A DNA stretch of 64,000 bases. Origin: Serratia sp. FDAARGOS_506 (GTDB lineage: Bacteria; Pseudomonadota; Gammaproteobacteria; Enterobacterales; Enterobacteriaceae). The position numbers were made by a program, and so were the translations under genes. Shown here in pieces: positions 20,271 to 31,166 of the stretch; within the stretch, counting starts at the first letter, position 1, and each line of letters opens with the position of its first letter. The stretch lies in the NCBI RefSeq assembly GCF_003812745.1, contig NZ_CP033831.1, positions 2,480,001-2,544,000 on the forward strand, in the 5' to 3' direction. The notes beneath the pieces are model-generated. The model did not search any database, was not told the origin of the DNA, and saw only the letters and a program-made list of their open reading frames with translations.

Positions 20271-20894
20271 ATGTCATACAGTGGCGAACGAGATCAATTT
20301 GCACCGAACATGGCGCTGGTGCCGATGGTGGTAGAGCAGACTTCACGCGGGGAGCGTTCTTACGACATCTATTCCCGCCTGCTGAAAGAGCGCATCATTT
20401 TCCTGACCGGCCAGGTGGAAGATCACATGGCCAACCTGATCGTGGCGCAAATGCTGTTCCTCGAAGCGGAAAGCCCGGAAAAAGACATTTTCCTCTACAT
20501 CAACTCGCCGGGCGGGGTGATCACCGCGGGCATGTCGATTTACGACACCATGAAGTTCATCAAGCCGGACGTCAGCACCATCTGTATGGGCCAGGCGTGC
20601 TCGATGGGCTCCTTCCTGCTGACCGCGGGCGCCAAAGGCAAACGTTTCTGCCTGCCGAACTCGCGTGTGATGATTCACCAGCCGCTGGGTGGCTACCAGG
20701 GCCAGGCGACGGACATTGAAATCCACGCGCGTGAAATCCTCAAGGTGAAAGCGCGCATGAACGAACTGATGGCCGAGCATACCGGCCAGCCGCTGGAGCA
20801 GATCGAGCGCGACACCGAGCGCGATCGCTTTATGACCGCGGAAGAAGCCGTGGAATACGGCCTGGTTGACGGCATTCTGACACACCGCAGCTAG
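20271..20894 (+). CDS. clpP: ATP-dependent Clp protease proteolytic subunit
   Basis: This 207-residue serine protease forms the two-ring Clp chamber that degrades substrates fed by ClpX or ClpA. Catalytic residues match E. coli: Ser111 in [10 protein letters not shown], His136 in [11 protein letters not shown], and Asp185 in [10 protein letters not shown]. The first ~14 residues are the self-cleaved propeptide. Length equals E. coli ClpP. GGAGACGG precedes the ATG. clpX follows after 142 bases, so the two are probably one heat-shock transcript. Confidence 0.99.
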   Translation: MSYSGERDQFAPNMALVPMVVEQTSRGERSYDIYSRLLKERIIFLTGQVEDHMANLIVAQMLFLEAESPEKDIFLYINSPGGVITAGMSIYDTMKFIKPDVSTICMGQACSMGSFLLTAGAKGKRFCLPNSRVMIHQPLGGYQGQATDIEIHAREILKVKARMNELMAEHTGQPLEQIERDTERDRFMTAEEAVEYGLVDGILTHRS

Positions 20895-21036
20895 AACCAC
20901 GCGGCGCCGATGGACTATAGTAATCAGAGTGGGCAGGGGCTCGCTCTGTTGTGGCCCCCCGGCGTTCCGATATGAGTTTGGGCGCACTGCCGCCGTGATT
21001 TTCCTGCGGGACAAGACTAAAGAAGAGGTTTGACTG

Positions 21037-22308
21037 ATGACAGATAAGCGCAAAGACGGTTCAGGAAAGCTGCTGTACTGCTCTTTTTGCGGCAAAAGCC
21101 AGCATGAAGTGCGTAAGCTGATTGCCGGGCCGTCAGTGTATATCTGCGATGAATGTGTCGATCTGTGTAACGACATTATTCGCGAAGAGATTAAAGAAGT
21201 TGCCCCGCATCGTGAGCGCAGTGCGCTGCCGACGCCGCACGAAATTCGCCACCACCTGGATGACTATGTCATCGGTCAGGAGCAGGCGAAGAAAGTGCTG
21301 GCGGTTGCGGTGTACAACCACTACAAACGCCTGCGCAACGGCGATACCAGCAACGGTATCGAGTTGGGCAAGAGCAACATCTTGCTGATCGGCCCGACCG
21401 GCAGCGGCAAAACCCTGCTGGCGGAAACGCTGGCGCGCTTCCTGGACGTGCCGTTCACCATGGCCGATGCCACCACGCTGACCGAAGCCGGCTACGTGGG
21501 CGAGGACGTGGAAAATATTATCCAGAAGCTGTTGCAAAAATGTGACTATGACGTGCAGAAAGCGCAGCGCGGCATCGTTTATATCGATGAAATCGATAAG
21601 ATTTCCCGCAAGTCCGACAACCCGTCGATCACGCGTGACGTCTCGGGTGAAGGCGTGCAGCAGGCGCTGCTGAAGCTGATTGAAGGCACCATCGCCGCGG
21701 TTCCGCCGCAGGGTGGGCGCAAGCATCCGCAACAGGAGTTCCTGCAGGTCGACACCTCCAAGATCCTGTTTATCTGCGGTGGCGCATTCGCCGGCCTGGA
21801 TAAGGTGATCGGCCAGCGCGTTAACACCGGCTCCGGCATCGGCTTCGGTGCAACCGTCAAGGGCGAGTCCGAGAAGGCTACCGAAGGCGAACTGCTGCTG
21901 CAGGCCGAACCGGAAGATCTGATCAAGTTCGGTCTGATCCCTGAGTTCATCGGCCGTCTGCCTGTGGTGGCGACCTTGAGCGAGCTGAGCGAAGATGCGC
22001 TGATTCAGATCCTGAAAGAGCCGAAGAACGCCCTGACCAAACAGTATCAGGCGCTGTTCAATCTGGAAGGCGTGGAGCTGGAGTTCCGCGACGAAGCGCT
22101 GAATGCCATCGCCAAAAAAGCCATGGCGCGCAAAACCGGCGCCCGCGGCCTGCGTTCCATCGTGGAAGGCGCGCTGCTCGACACCATGTACGATCTGCCG
22201 TCGATGGACAGCGTAGACAAAGTGGTGATCGATGAGTCGGTGATCGCCGGCCAATCCAAGCCGCTGCTGATTTACGGCAAGCCGGAAGCTCAGGCGTCTG
22301 GCGAATAA
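21037..22308 (+). CDS. clpX: ATP-dependent Clp protease ATPase subunit ClpX
   Basis: This 423-residue AAA+ unfoldase recognises tagged substrates such as ssrA and feeds them to ClpP. The N-terminal zinc domain has two CXXC pairs (CSFCGKS and CDECVDLC). Walker A is GPTGSGKT near residue 120, and Walker B is [10 protein letters not shown] near 185. The IGF loop that docks ClpP is in [12 protein letters not shown] near 268. E. coli ClpX has 424 residues. AGAGG lies before ATG 21037. Confidence 0.99.
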   Translation: MTDKRKDGSGKLLYCSFCGKSQHEVRKLIAGPSVYICDECVDLCNDIIREEIKEVAPHRERSALPTPHEIRHHLDDYVIGQEQAKKVLAVAVYNHYKRLRNGDTSNGIELGKSNILLIGPTGSGKTLLAETLARFLDVPFTMADATTLTEAGYVGEDVENIIQKLLQKCDYDVQKAQRGIVYIDEIDKISRKSDNPSITRDVSGEGVQQALLKLIEGTIAAVPPQGGRKHPQQEFLQVDTSKILFICGGAFAGLDKVIGQRVNTGSGIGFGATVKGESEKATEGELLLQAEPEDLIKFGLIPEFIGRLPVVATLSELSEDALIQILKEPKNALTKQYQALFNLEGVELEFRDEALNAIAKKAMARKTGARGLRSIVEGALLDTMYDLPSMDSVDKVVIDESVIAGQSKPLLIYGKPEAQASGE

Positions 22309-22338
22309 TTAACCAGTCAAACCAGAGCGTTATCAGCA

Positions 22339-22370
22339 AAATGGGGGATTTCATCCCCCATTTCTTTTTC
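22339..22370 (+). terminator. Intrinsic terminator after clpX
   Basis: AAATGGGGGAT (22339-22349), TTC, ATCCCCCATTT (22353-22363), then CTTTTT. Confidence 0.93.
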
Positions 22371-22383
22371 CTGCATTCTTGCC

Positions 22384-22411
22384 GTTGAATGTAAGCGATT
22401 CATCCCCATAT
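22384..22411 (+). promoter_or_regulatory. Sigma32 heat-shock promoter of lon
   Basis: GTTGAAT (22384-22390), 13 bases, CCCCATAT (22404-22411). Very like the known E. coli lon heat-shock promoter. Confidence 0.8.
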
Positions 22412-22502
22412 ACTCATTAACCAGATTTTATGAAACGTTAGATGCTTGCGTCTCATGAGATTCCCCCTCAACCTGGCGGAAATTAAACTAAGAGAGAGCT
22501 CT

Positions 22503-24857
22503 ATGAACCCTGAGCGTTCCGAACGCATTGAAATCCCCGTCTTGCCATTGCGCGACGTGGTGGTTTATCCGCACATGGTGATCCCGTTATTTGTTGGCCG
22601 GGAAAAATCGATTCGGTGCCTCGAAGCCGCAATGGATCACGATAAGAAGATCATGCTGGTGGCACAGAAAGAGGCCTCAACGGATGAACCTGGCATTAAC
22701 GACTTGTTCTCGGTTGGCACCGTAGCGTCGATCCTGCAGATGCTGAAGCTGCCGGACGGCACGGTAAAAGTGCTGGTCGAGGGGCTGCAGCGCGCGCGTA
22801 TCACTACGCTGTCCGACAGCGGTGAGCATTTTGCCGCGCAGGCAGAATACCTCGAGTCGCCGGCGATCGACGAGCGCGAGCAGGAAGTGCTGGTGCGCAC
22901 CGCGATCAATCAGTTTGAAGGTTATATCAAGCTGAACAAAAAAATCCCGCCGGAGGTGCTGACTTCACTGAACAGCATCGACGACGCCGCGCGCCTGGCG
23001 GATACCATCGCCGCCCACATGCCGTTGAAACTCAGCGATAAGCAGTCGGTGCTCGAGATGTCCGACATCACCGAGCGTCTGGAATACCTGATGGCGATGA
23101 TGGAGTCGGAGATCGATCTTCTGCAGGTCGAGAAACGCATCCGCAACCGCGTCAAGAAGCAGATGGAGAAGAGCCAGCGCGAGTACTATCTGAATGAGCA
23201 GATGAAGGCAATTCAGAAAGAACTGGGCGAGATGGACGACGCGCCGGACGAGCACGAAGCGCTGAAGCGCAAGATCGATGCGGCGAAAATGCCGAAAGAG
23301 GCGCGCGAGAAAACCGAAGCGGAACTGCAAAAGCTGAAGATGATGTCGCCGATGTCGGCGGAAGCGACCGTGGTGCGTGGCTACATCGACTGGATGCTGC
23401 AGGTACCGTGGAATGCGCGCAGCAAGGTGAAAAAAGACCTGAACAAGGCGCAGGAAGTGCTCGATACCGATCACTACGGCCTGGAGCGCGTCAAGGATCG
23501 CATCCTCGAATACCTCGCGGTGCAGAGCCGCGTCAGCAAAATCAAGGGGCCGATCCTGTGTCTGGTGGGGCCTCCGGGCGTGGGTAAAACCTCGCTGGGG
23601 CAGTCGATCGCCAAAGCGACCGGCCGCCAGTACGTGCGCATGGCGCTGGGCGGCGTGCGTGACGAAGCGGAAATTCGCGGTCACCGCCGTACTTACATCG
23701 GTTCGATGCCGGGTAAACTGATCCAGAAGATGGCCAAGGTTGGGGTGAAGAACCCGCTGTTCCTGTTGGATGAGATCGACAAGATGTCTTCCGACATGCG
23801 CGGCGATCCGGCTTCCGCTCTGTTGGAGGTGCTGGATCCGGAACAGAACGTGGCGTTCAACGACCACTATCTGGAAGTGGATTACGATCTGTCCGACGTG
23901 ATGTTCGTCGCCACCTCTAACTCGATGAACATTCCTGCGCCGCTGCTGGACCGTATGGAAGTGATCCGCCTGTCGGGTTACACCGAGGACGAGAAGCTCA
24001 ACATCGCCAAGCAGCACCTGCTGCCGAAGCAGCTTGAGCGCAATGCGCTGAAAAAAGGCGAGCTGACGGTCGACGACAGCGCCATCATCGGTATCATTCG
24101 CTTCTACACCCGCGAAGCCGGGGTGCGTAGCCTGGAGCGTGAAATCTCCAAACTGTGTCGTAAAGCGGTGAAAACGCTGCTGATGGATAAGAAGCTCAAG
24201 CATATCGAGATCAACGGCGACAACCTGAAGGATTACCTGGGCGTGCAGCGCGTCGATTACGGCCGTGCGGATACCGAAAACCGCGTAGGTGAAGTCACCG
24301 GGCTGGCGTGGACGGAAGTGGGCGGTGATCTGCTGACTATCGAAACCGCCTGCGTGCCGGGCAAAGGCAAGCTGACCTACACCGGTTCTTTGGGTGAAGT
24401 GATGCAGGAATCGATTCAGGCGGCGCTGACCGTGGTGCGCGCGCGCGCGGAGAAATTGGGCATCAACGCCGATTTCTACGAGAAACGCGACATCCACGTG
24501 CACGTGCCGGAAGGGGCGACGCCGAAAGACGGTCCGAGCGCCGGTATCGCGATGTGCACCGCGCTGGTCTCCTGCCTGACCGGCAATCCGGTACGCGCCG
24601 ATGTGGCGATGACCGGTGAGATCACGCTGCGCGGCCAGGTGTTGCCGATCGGCGGCTTGAAAGAGAAGCTGTTGGCGGCGCATCGCGGCGGCATCAAAAC
24701 CGTGCTGATCCCTTACGAGAACAAGCGCGATCTGGAAGAGATTCCGGATAATGTTATCGCCGATCTGGAGATTCATCCGGTGCAGCGAATCGATGAAGTT
24801 TTGAACATTGCGTTACAAAACCCGGCCTTCGGCGCACTGCCGGTAGCGGCAAAATAG
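22503..24857 (+). CDS. lon: ATP-dependent protease La
   Basis: This 784-residue AAA+ protease degrades damaged and regulatory proteins. A LAN substrate-binding domain (about 10-200) is followed by a coiled region. Walker A is GPPGVGKTS near 356, and Walker B is [10 protein letters not shown] near 420. The Ser-Lys dyad is Ser679 in [12 protein letters not shown] and Lys722 in [12 protein letters not shown] start at ATG 22503, which begins [20 protein letters not shown] and gives the E. coli length exactly; an open frame to 22446 would add 19 residues from the leader. Confidence 0.98.
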   Translation: MNPERSERIEIPVLPLRDVVVYPHMVIPLFVGREKSIRCLEAAMDHDKKIMLVAQKEASTDEPGINDLFSVGTVASILQMLKLPDGTVKVLVEGLQRARITTLSDSGEHFAAQAEYLESPAIDEREQEVLVRTAINQFEGYIKLNKKIPPEVLTSLNSIDDAARLADTIAAHMPLKLSDKQSVLEMSDITERLEYLMAMMESEIDLLQVEKRIRNRVKKQMEKSQREYYLNEQMKAIQKELGEMDDAPDEHEALKRKIDAAKMPKEAREKTEAELQKLKMMSPMSAEATVVRGYIDWMLQVPWNARSKVKKDLNKAQEVLDTDHYGLERVKDRILEYLAVQSRVSKIKGPILCLVGPPGVGKTSLGQSIAKATGRQYVRMALGGVRDEAEIRGHRRTYIGSMPGKLIQKMAKVGVKNPLFLLDEIDKMSSDMRGDPASALLEVLDPEQNVAFNDHYLEVDYDLSDVMFVATSNSMNIPAPLLDRMEVIRLSGYTEDEKLNIAKQHLLPKQLERNALKKGELTVDDSAIIGIIRFYTREAGVRSLEREISKLCRKAVKTLLMDKKLKHIEINGDNLKDYLGVQRVDYGRADTENRVGEVTGLAWTEVGGDLLTIETACVPGKGKLTYTGSLGEVMQESIQAALTVVRARAEKLGINADFYEKRDIHVHVPEGATPKDGPSAGIAMCTALVSCLTGNPVRADVAMTGEITLRGQVLPIGGLKEKLLAAHRGGIKTVLIPYENKRDLEEIPDNVIADLEIHPVQRIDEVLNIALQNPAFGALPVAAK

Positions 24858-24888
24858 TGACGAATCGCAAAAACCATTGATAAAACTT

Positions 24889-24927
24889 ATACTGGCAAGC
24901 CATTTCGGACTTGCCAGTATTTTTTTG
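24889..24927 (+). terminator. Intrinsic terminator after lon
   Basis: ATACTGGCAAG (24889-24899), 10-base loop, CTTGCCAGTAT (24910-24920), then seven T. Confidence 0.95.
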
Positions 24928-25073
24928 TACCGCTAAGTTAGATCTCTGTCGGCCCGCGTTTTGCCACCCAGTCGGTGGCTTGCTAAGGTTCGATGGGATT
25001 GATATAACAGCTGCGCTGTCGCAACCGTAGGGATTTTTCGGTGCGACGATAGAATTCTAGAGGGGATGATAGA

Positions 25074-25346
25074 GTGAATAAGTCACAACTGATCGACAAG
25101 ATTGCCGCAGGTGCTGATATTTCCAAAGCGGCAGCGGGACGTGCTTTAGACGCAGTAATCGCTTCCGTTACCGACTCTCTGAAAGCAGGGGATGACGTGG
25201 CTCTGGTAGGTTTCGGTTCCTTCACCGTGCGTGAACGTTCGGCTCGTACCGGCCGCAACCCGCAGACCGGTAAAGAGATCAAGATCGCGGCAGCCAAAGT
25301 ACCGGCTTTCCGTGCAGGGAAAGCGCTGAAAGACGCTGTAAACTGA
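25074..25346 (+). CDS. hupB: DNA-binding protein HU-beta
   Basis: This 90-residue nucleoid protein pairs with HU-alpha to bend and compact DNA. The signature [20 protein letters not shown] is the beta-arm region with the conserved Arg and Pro that insert into the minor groove. The start is GTG 25074 with GAGGGG upstream; GTG is also used by E. coli hupB. Length equals E. coli. It lies between lon and ppiD with its own terminator, as in E. coli. Confidence 0.98.
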   Translation: MNKSQLIDKIAAGADISKAAAGRALDAVIASVTDSLKAGDDVALVGFGSFTVRERSARTGRNPQTGKEIKIAAAKVPAFRAGKALKDAVN

Positions 25347-25428
25347 TTTAGCGTCTAACCGTTTAGCGTACAGGGTTTTGTAATAAACAATCACCTGACG
25401 CAGCGGTGCTGGTAAGGTAAGATACAAG

Positions 25429-25456
25429 GCGCATCGGACTGATGCGCTTTTTTTAT
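25429..25456 (+). terminator. Intrinsic terminator after hupB
   Basis: GCGCATC (25429-25435), GGACT, GATGCGC (25441-25447), then TTTTTTT. Confidence 0.92.
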
Positions 25457-25523
25457 TTTTGTCGCAGGGAACGCGCCTGCACAAGGGTTGTTAATCCACA
25501 TCACAGCGGAGTGTTGTCACACT

Positions 25524-27407
25524 ATGATGGACAATTTACGCGCGGCTGCCAATCACGTCGTGCTCAAAATCATCCTGGCCCTGATCATCCTGTCATTCGT
25601 TCTGACCGGGGTGGGTAACTACCTGATCGGCGGCTCCGGCGATTATGCTGCGAAAGTAAATGGTCAGGCGATCGAACGTGCTCAACTGGAGCAGGCGTTC
25701 CAAAGCGAACGCAGCCGCATGCAGCAGCAGCTGGGTGACCAGTTCTCTGCGCTGGCCGGCAACGAAGGCTATATGCAGCAGATGCGCCGCCAGGTGTTGT
25801 CCCAGTTGATCGACAACATGCTGCTCGACCAATACGCCAAGAAGCTGGGGCTGGCGGTCAGCGACGATCAGATCAAGGACGCCATCCGCAAGGCGCCTTA
25901 TTTCCAGACCAACGGCCAGTTCGATAACGCCAAATACCTCGACCTGATCGGCCGCATGGGCTACACCGCCGACAACTTCGCGCAATCTATGCGTCAGCAA
26001 CTGGTCAATCAGCAGCTGATCCAGGCCTTCGGCGAATCCGGCTTTGTGCTGCCGTCCGAATCGCAAGCCATGGCGGCGCTGGTGCTGCAGGAGCGCGACG
26101 TGCGCCTGGCGACCATCGATCTGAAGGCGCTGCAGGCGAAACAGAGCGCCGGTGACGACGAACTGAAAGCCTATTACGATCAGAACAAAAACAGCTTCAT
26201 CGCGCCGGAGCAGGTGAAGGTGAGCTATATCCCGCTGGACGCGGCGTCCATGCAGGACAAGGTGAAAGTGAGCGAAGAGGACATCAGCGCTTACTACGAC
26301 CAGCACAAGAGCAGCTACGGCCAGCCGGAGCGTAAGAACTACAGTGTGATCCAGCTGAAAACCGAGGCGGAAGCCAACGCGGCGCTGGACGAGCTGAAGA
26401 AGGGCGCAGATTTTGCCACCCTGGCGAAAGAGAAATCCACTGACATCATTTCACGCCGTACCGGCGGCGAGCTGGGCTGGCTGGAGCCGGAAACCACCGC
26501 CGACGAGCTGAAGCAGGCTAACCTGACCGAGAAAGGGCAGCTGTCCGGCGTGGTGAAATCTTCCGTCGGCTACCTGATCGTGCGATTGAACGATATCGAA
26601 CCTGAGAAAGTGAAGCCGCTGAGCGAAGTGCATGATGCCATCGCCAAGCAGGTGCAGCAGGAGAAAGCGGTTGACGCGTATTACGCGCTGCAGCAGAAGG
26701 TGAGCGAAGCGGCGACCAGCGACAACGAATCGCTGGCCTCGGCTGAAGAAGCGGCCGGCGTGAAAGCGGCGCAAAGCGACTGGTTCACTCGTGACAACAT
26801 TCCTGCCGCGCTGAACTTCAAGCCGGTCGTGCAGGCGATCTTCGACGGCTCGCTGATCGGCGAGAACGGCGCGCCGGGCAGCAACTCAGACGTGATCACC
26901 GTAGACGGCGATCGCGCCTTCGTGGTGCGCGTGAGCGGCCATAAGCCGGAAGGCATCGAGCCGTTCGACCAGGTGAAAGACCGCGTGGCGGAGCTGGTGA
27001 AGCGCAACAAGGCGGTGCAGGAAGCGAAGCTGCAGGGCGAGAAGCTGTTGGTTGAGCTGAAGCAGGGCAAGGGCGACGAGGCGATGAAAGCCGCCGGCCT
27101 GAACTTTGGTGCCGTGCAGAAGATGGCGCGTGCGCCGGAAGACAGCCAACTGGTGGAGAGCGTGTTCGCGTTGCCGCATCCGCAGGACGGTAAACCGGTG
27201 TATGGCATGTCGCAGGATCGCCAGGATAACGTGGTGCTGATCGCACTCGATGCGGTGAAGCCGGGCACGCTGCCGGAAGACGAAATGAAAACCTTCGTGG
27301 GCAAGATGGAAGAGGGCGCGACCGGCGTCTCCTTCGATTCGCTGCTGGCAAGCCTGCGTAAAGAAGCCAAAATCAAAATGGGCGCCGCTGAGCAACAGCC
27401 TCAGTAA
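25524..27407 (+). CDS. ppiD: Periplasmic chaperone / PPIase PpiD
   Basis: This 627-residue protein is anchored by one N-terminal helix (about 12-36, VVLKIILALIILSFVLTGVG) with a large periplasmic part that helps proteins leaving the Sec translocon. A SurA-like N-terminal region is followed by an inactive-type parvulin domain near 225-355 and a C-terminal region. E. coli PpiD has 623 residues. ATG 25524 aligns with the E. coli start MMD; an upstream in-frame start at 25488 has no family support. The ribosome site (GGAG, 12 bases upstream) is distant. Confidence 0.96.
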   Translation: MMDNLRAAANHVVLKIILALIILSFVLTGVGNYLIGGSGDYAAKVNGQAIERAQLEQAFQSERSRMQQQLGDQFSALAGNEGYMQQMRRQVLSQLIDNMLLDQYAKKLGLAVSDDQIKDAIRKAPYFQTNGQFDNAKYLDLIGRMGYTADNFAQSMRQQLVNQQLIQAFGESGFVLPSESQAMAALVLQERDVRLATIDLKALQAKQSAGDDELKAYYDQNKNSFIAPEQVKVSYIPLDAASMQDKVKVSEEDISAYYDQHKSSYGQPERKNYSVIQLKTEAEANAALDELKKGADFATLAKEKSTDIISRRTGGELGWLEPETTADELKQANLTEKGQLSGVVKSSVGYLIVRLNDIEPEKVKPLSEVHDAIAKQVQQEKAVDAYYALQQKVSEAATSDNESLASAEEAAGVKAAQSDWFTRDNIPAALNFKPVVQAIFDGSLIGENGAPGSNSDVITVDGDRAFVVRVSGHKPEGIEPFDQVKDRVAELVKRNKAVQEAKLQGEKLLVELKQGKGDEAMKAAGLNFGAVQKMARAPEDSQLVESVFALPHPQDGKPVYGMSQDRQDNVVLIALDAVKPGTLPEDEMKTFVGKMEEGATGVSFDSLLASLRKEAKIKMGAAEQQPQ

Positions 27408-27441
27408 TCGCCGCATTTTTCTGCAACGCAGTGCAACAAAC

Positions 27442-27464
27442 AAAGGCCGCTTTCGCGGCCTTTT
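27442..27464 (+). terminator. Intrinsic terminator after ppiD
   Basis: AAAGGCCGC (27442-27450), TTTC, GCGGCCTTT (27455-27463), then TCC. Confidence 0.85.
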
Positions 27465-27545
27465 CCACATCTGATATCTGTCGATTGCTGAATATCCGCC
27501 GCCGCGGCAAGGTAGCCGTGCTGTCACACACAAGGAGGATACAGC

Positions 27546-27929
27546 ATGCAACATACAGAGAAAAAATCAGCGTTATCAGGTTATCAGCATCATATGAAAG
27601 CTGCGCTGACCGCGCTGTTGCTATGCCTGGCGGGGCCGGCCGCCGCGGTGGATAAAGCCGATGCGCCGGCGCCTATGCTCTCAACCCCGGCGAGCAATGG
27701 CGGGCAAGCGATGATGACCAAGGCAACCGAAGAGGCGGCGGTCAGCATCAATCAGGCTACCGCCGAACAGCTGGCCTCCGCTTTGAGCGGCGTCGGTTTG
27801 AAGAAGGCGGAAGGCATCGTGCGCTACCGCGAACAGAACGGGCCGTTCACCCAGGTTGAGCAGTTGCAGGAGGTGCCAGGGATCGGGCCGGCGCTGTTTG
27901 AGAAGAACCGCACCCGGCTGAAAATGTGA
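27546..27929 (+). CDS. ybaV: Helix-hairpin-helix (ComEA-like) protein YbaV
   Basis: This 127-residue predicted secreted or periplasmic protein has a hydrophobic leader ending near AGPAAA, a Pro/Ala-rich linker, and a C-terminal double helix-hairpin-helix domain (about 65-125). The hairpins read ALSGVGLKKAEGIV and LQEVPGIGPALFEKN. This domain binds DNA in ComEA of competent bacteria; whether YbaV does so is not known. Strong AGGAGG (27533-27538) sets ATG 27546. The Met at residue 17 would give a more typical signal peptide but lacks such a site. Confidence 0.92.
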   Translation: MQHTEKKSALSGYQHHMKAALTALLLCLAGPAAAVDKADAPAPMLSTPASNGGQAMMTKATEEAAVSINQATAEQLASALSGVGLKKAEGIVRYREQNGPFTQVEQLQEVPGIGPALFEKNRTRLKM

Positions 27930-28025
27930 TCCCGGTCGCGGCTGCGTGGCAAAATGCCGCTGAAGCCGTGACTCCTCTGCTACATTTTACAGGTCTTACC
28001 AGTTTGGCGCGTTGACCAAACGGGC

Positions 28026-28051
28026 GAGGGAGCCTTCGCGGCTCCCTCTTT
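28026..28051 (+). terminator. Hairpin terminator between ybaV and fadM
   Basis: GAGGGAGCC (28026-28034), TTCGC, GGCTCCCTC (28040-28048), then TTTC. The T tract is short. Confidence 0.7.
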
Positions 28052-28083
28052 CTGTAATCACCAGGCAGGAGCGATCGTTCCCT

Positions 28084-28497
28084 ATGCAGACCTTTATCAA
28101 AGTTCGCGGTTATCACCTTGATGTCTACCAACACGTTAACAACGCCCGCTATCTGGAGTTTCTGGAAGAGGCACGCTGGGAGTGGCTGGAGAACGAGGCC
28201 GGGTTCCGCTGGATGACGGAAAACAACATCGCTTTCATCGTGGTGAACATCAATATCAATTATCGTAGCCCGGCGGTATTGGGGGATAAGTTGCGTATCG
28301 ACAGCCAGATGGTGCAGCTCAACGGCAAGAGCGGAGTGTTGAGCCAAAAGGTGACGCAGGATCCGGCGGGGACGCCGGTGGCCGACGCGCTGCTGACTTT
28401 CGTGTGCGTCGATCTGAAAACGCAGCGTGCGCTGCCGATCGAAGGGGAATTGCGCGAGCACCTGGAGGCGCTCACGCTGAAGGATAATCCGCAGTAA
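28084..28497 (+). CDS. fadM: Long-chain acyl-CoA thioesterase FadM
   Basis: This 137-residue hotdog-fold thioesterase hydrolyses long-chain acyl-CoA in the cytoplasm and helps beta-oxidation of unsaturated chains. The signature YHLDVYQHVNNARYLEFLEE contains the catalytic Asp of the 4HBT family near residue 13. NINYRSPAVLGDKL and DALLTFVCVDLKT also match E. coli FadM (YbaW). ATG 28084 aligns with the E. coli start; the longer frame from 28012 runs through the upstream hairpin. Confidence 0.96.
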   Translation: MQTFIKVRGYHLDVYQHVNNARYLEFLEEARWEWLENEAGFRWMTENNIAFIVVNININYRSPAVLGDKLRIDSQMVQLNGKSGVLSQKVTQDPAGTPVADALLTFVCVDLKTQRALPIEGELREHLEALTLKDNPQ

Positions 28498-28503
28498 TCT
28501 CTC

Positions 28504-28524
28504 GGGCGGCAGAGGCTGCCGCCC
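28504..28524. terminator. GC hairpin between convergent fadM and queC
   Basis: GGGCGGCAG (28504-28512), AGG, CTGCCGCCC (28516-28524), perfect, but with no clear T tract on either strand. Confidence 0.5.
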
Positions 28525-28532
28525 TCACTGCC

Positions 28533-29231
28533 TCAGGCCAGACCGGCCTTCTGTTTCAACGCCGCCATCACTTCTGCCTGGTTGGCGCGGTACTGCGTCA
28601 GGCCATTGGCGCGCAGGTTGCAGGCGGCGCACTCGCCGCAGCCGTCACCCTTGATGCCGTTGTAGCAGGTCAGCGTATCCTGGCGCACGCGATCCAGCTG
28701 GTGGTAATAATCCGCCAGCGCCCAGGTTTCGGCCTTGTTTAGCCACATCAGCGGCGTTTCGAAGCGGATATCGCGGGCGATACCCAGCGTCACCGCCTGG
28801 TTCAGCGCTTTAACGAACTCGTCGCGGCAATCCGGGTAGCCGGAGAAATCGGTTTCACATACGCCGGTGATCACCGCTTCCGCTTCCACCTGGTAGGCGT
28901 AGATCGCCGCCAGCGTCAGGAACAGGATATTGCGGCCCGGCACGAAGGTGCTCGGCAGCGCATTCTTCTGATTGGGATCGTAGGCGGGAACCGGAATATT
29001 GTCGCGCGTCAGGCTGCTGACGGCCAGCTCGTTGAGCAGCGTTACGTCCAGCACCTTGTGCGCCTTGGCGCCGAGGGCCACCGACAGCTCCTGAGCCACT
29101 TCAATCTCGGCGCGATGGCGCTGGCCGTAATCGAACGTGACGCAGTGAACTTCGTCATACTGTTGCAATGCCTGAATCAAGCAAGTCGTGGAGTCTTGTC
29201 CACCGCTGAAAACGACAACCGCGCGCTTCAT
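28533..29231 (-). CDS. queC: 7-cyano-7-deazaguanine synthase
   Basis: This 232-residue enzyme converts 7-carboxy-7-deazaguanine to preQ0 with ATP and ammonia, in queuosine biosynthesis. The PP-loop is [13 protein letters not shown] at residues 5-17. The zinc site uses four Cys in [19 protein letters not shown] near 190-205. Length matches E. coli QueC (231). AGGTGA precedes ATG 29231. The leader (29232-29346) folds a short CCCGA/TCGGG hairpin but I see no preQ1 riboswitch pattern. Confidence 0.98.
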   Translation of the reverse strand: MKRAVVVFSGGQDSTTCLIQALQQYDEVHCVTFDYGQRHRAEIEVAQELSVALGAKAHKVLDVTLLNELAVSSLTRDNIPVPAYDPNQKNALPSTFVPGRNILFLTLAAIYAYQVEAEAVITGVCETDFSGYPDCRDEFVKALNQAVTLGIARDIRFETPLMWLNKAETWALADYYHQLDRVRQDTLTCYNGIKGDGCGECAACNLRANGLTQYRANQAEVMAALKQKAGLA

Positions 29232-29346
29232 AAAATCACCTTTTTGGGCTTTGGCCTCTCCCGATACACATTCGGGCGGCAGGATAAAAATTGCGTTGCG
29301 GCGACAATAGTAGCAGAAAGGGCCGCCAGGCGCAGGGCGGTTCGGC

Positions 29347-31062
29347 TCAGGCCGGTGCGTCGTCCAGCGGCGGCGGCAGCCACGCCTGGCAAAAATCGAA
29401 CCAGCCGTGGGCGGTCAGCGTGACGCCATGCATACGCGGCGGCGCGCTGATCTGATACTGATAGTGAAACAGTGGTGTGATGATGGCGGCGGCCATCAGC
29501 CGTTGATAATAAGCCTGCAGCTGTGCGAAGCGCGGTTGCTGCGCCTGCAGCTGTTGGATCTGTCGCAGCGTGTCTTGTTGCTGCCGCCAGCGGCTTTCCG
29601 TCAGGATGCCGCGCCACAGCGTATCCTGCCTCAGCCAGCTCTCCAGCGTCGCCTCCGGCGCCTCGCCGATCAGGTTGTCCGCCAGCAGCAGATCGGCTTG
29701 GGCGATCTGTTCCTCGCTTTGCCAGCGCTTGCCGGCATAGTAGCGCACCTCCAGCTCGCAGCCGTGCTGCGCCAGCAGCCGTTGCAGCGCGACCGTCACT
29801 GTCTCCAGCTCGACCGGCGGCCGATACAGCAATGTCAACCGAGCGGGCAGCGGGACATCATCCTCAATCTGCTGGCTGGGAATACGCCAGCCGGGCAGCA
29901 TTTCATGGCTGGGGGTGATCACGCTGTTGGGGATCGGCAGATGACTCAGCAGGCCGGACTGCTGGATCAGCATCAGCAGTTTTTGCCCCTGGGCTTCGCT
30001 CAGCACGCCGTGGCGCAGATTCAGCGCCAAATAACACCAGCCCAGGCTCATGCTGCGCTGCACCGGCCGGGCCTGCGCCAAATCGTCTTGCTGACCTATG
30101 GTGATGCGCACCGGATGCTGGCAACTGGTGTCGGTGCTGGCGGTGGGCAGGTCGGGGGTGATCCAGTATTCGATGGTGTCCAGATATGGGTGCTGCAGAT
30201 GGTAACCGGCGTGTTGTTCCAGCCGCACCAGTTGAGGTTCATTCAACGCCAGCTTGAATGGGCCGGCGCCGATGCCCGGCAGCTCCGGGTGCGTCATCAG
30301 GCAAGGCAGCTCCGCCAGCCGGTGGGCCAACCAGTAGTCTGGCAGGTGCAGATCGAACTGGATGCACAGCGGATGCGGCAGGCTGATGTGCGCGACGTTG
30401 GCCAGGCTGGGTTGGCTGCGCGGATGGTGCTGCAGTTTTTCCAGCGTTTGCAGCAGCTGTGGGCCGGTTAACGGTTCGCCGTTGTGCCAGCGCAGCTGGC
30501 TGCGCAGAAAGAAGCGCCAGCGCAGGCCGTGATCGCCAATCTGCCAGTGGTGCGCCAGATCGGGCTGTGGTTCCGGGTTACCGGTCATCAGGCGCGTCAG
30601 CCCGGCGTGCAGGGTCGATACCAGATGTTGCTCGGCACGGCCGGTCAACGTGAGCGGATCGAGCGTTTCCAGGGTGCGGTAATAGGGAATGCGCAGCGTC
30701 GGGCTGCCGGCCTGCCATTGCCCGCCGAGGTGCGGGCTGAGCAGATCCTGCAGGTGCTGCGGATCGAGCTGCGCCATCTCCAGCGCCCCCTGATGGTTGC
30801 CCTGTTGCAGCAGCTGTTGCAGCAGCTGAGCGCGCAGTTCATCCGGGGTTTTCAGGCAGTGCAGGCGGGCGCGTTTGCCGCGACCGGGCTGTGAATGCCA
30901 GCTCAGCCAGCCCTGATCCTGCAGCTGTTGCACCAGCGTGCGGGCGTGCCGTTCGCTGCAGTAGAACATCGCCGCCAGCTCGCCGATGGTCACGGCGACC
31001 GGCGCGCTGCCGAGCTGTTGGTACAGGCGTTGATATTGGCTGAGACGGTGAACCAGGCGCAT
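29347..31062 (-). CDS. ybaE: SgrR-family transcriptional regulator YbaE
   Basis: This 571-residue protein joins an N-terminal winged helix DNA-binding domain (about 1-110, with [20 protein letters not shown] as the recognition region) to a C-terminal oligopeptide-binding-type solute-binding domain. This is the architecture of SgrR, the sugar-phosphate stress regulator; E. coli YbaE (566) is its paralogue. The ligand and targets are unknown. It lies 115 bases upstream of queC on the same strand and is divergent from cof. Confidence 0.9.
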   Translation of the reverse strand: MRLVHRLSQYQRLYQQLGSAPVAVTIGELAAMFYCSERHARTLVQQLQDQGWLSWHSQPGRGKRARLHCLKTPDELRAQLLQQLLQQGNHQGALEMAQLDPQHLQDLLSPHLGGQWQAGSPTLRIPYYRTLETLDPLTLTGRAEQHLVSTLHAGLTRLMTGNPEPQPDLAHHWQIGDHGLRWRFFLRSQLRWHNGEPLTGPQLLQTLEKLQHHPRSQPSLANVAHISLPHPLCIQFDLHLPDYWLAHRLAELPCLMTHPELPGIGAGPFKLALNEPQLVRLEQHAGYHLQHPYLDTIEYWITPDLPTASTDTSCQHPVRITIGQQDDLAQARPVQRSMSLGWCYLALNLRHGVLSEAQGQKLLMLIQQSGLLSHLPIPNSVITPSHEMLPGWRIPSQQIEDDVPLPARLTLLYRPPVELETVTVALQRLLAQHGCELEVRYYAGKRWQSEEQIAQADLLLADNLIGEAPEATLESWLRQDTLWRGILTESRWRQQQDTLRQIQQLQAQQPRFAQLQAYYQRLMAAAIITPLFHYQYQISAPPRMHGVTLTAHGWFDFCQAWLPPPLDDAPA

Positions 31063-31166
31063 GGGCAGAAATCCGGAACAGTTTTCTCAAATTGTTCACT
31101 ATTACTTCCGCAAATACCATCCCATACTGCACGGATTGTAATCGCGTTCACATTCAAGAGGTCTTT

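Noticed and set aside
22965..24776. 603-codon frame antisense to lon
   Set aside because: Shadow of lon; no start signal and no protein-like motifs.
29232..29346. Possible preQ1 riboswitch before queC
   Set aside because: Only a short CCCGA/TCGGG hairpin is visible; the A-rich tail and conserved core of preQ1 classes are absent.
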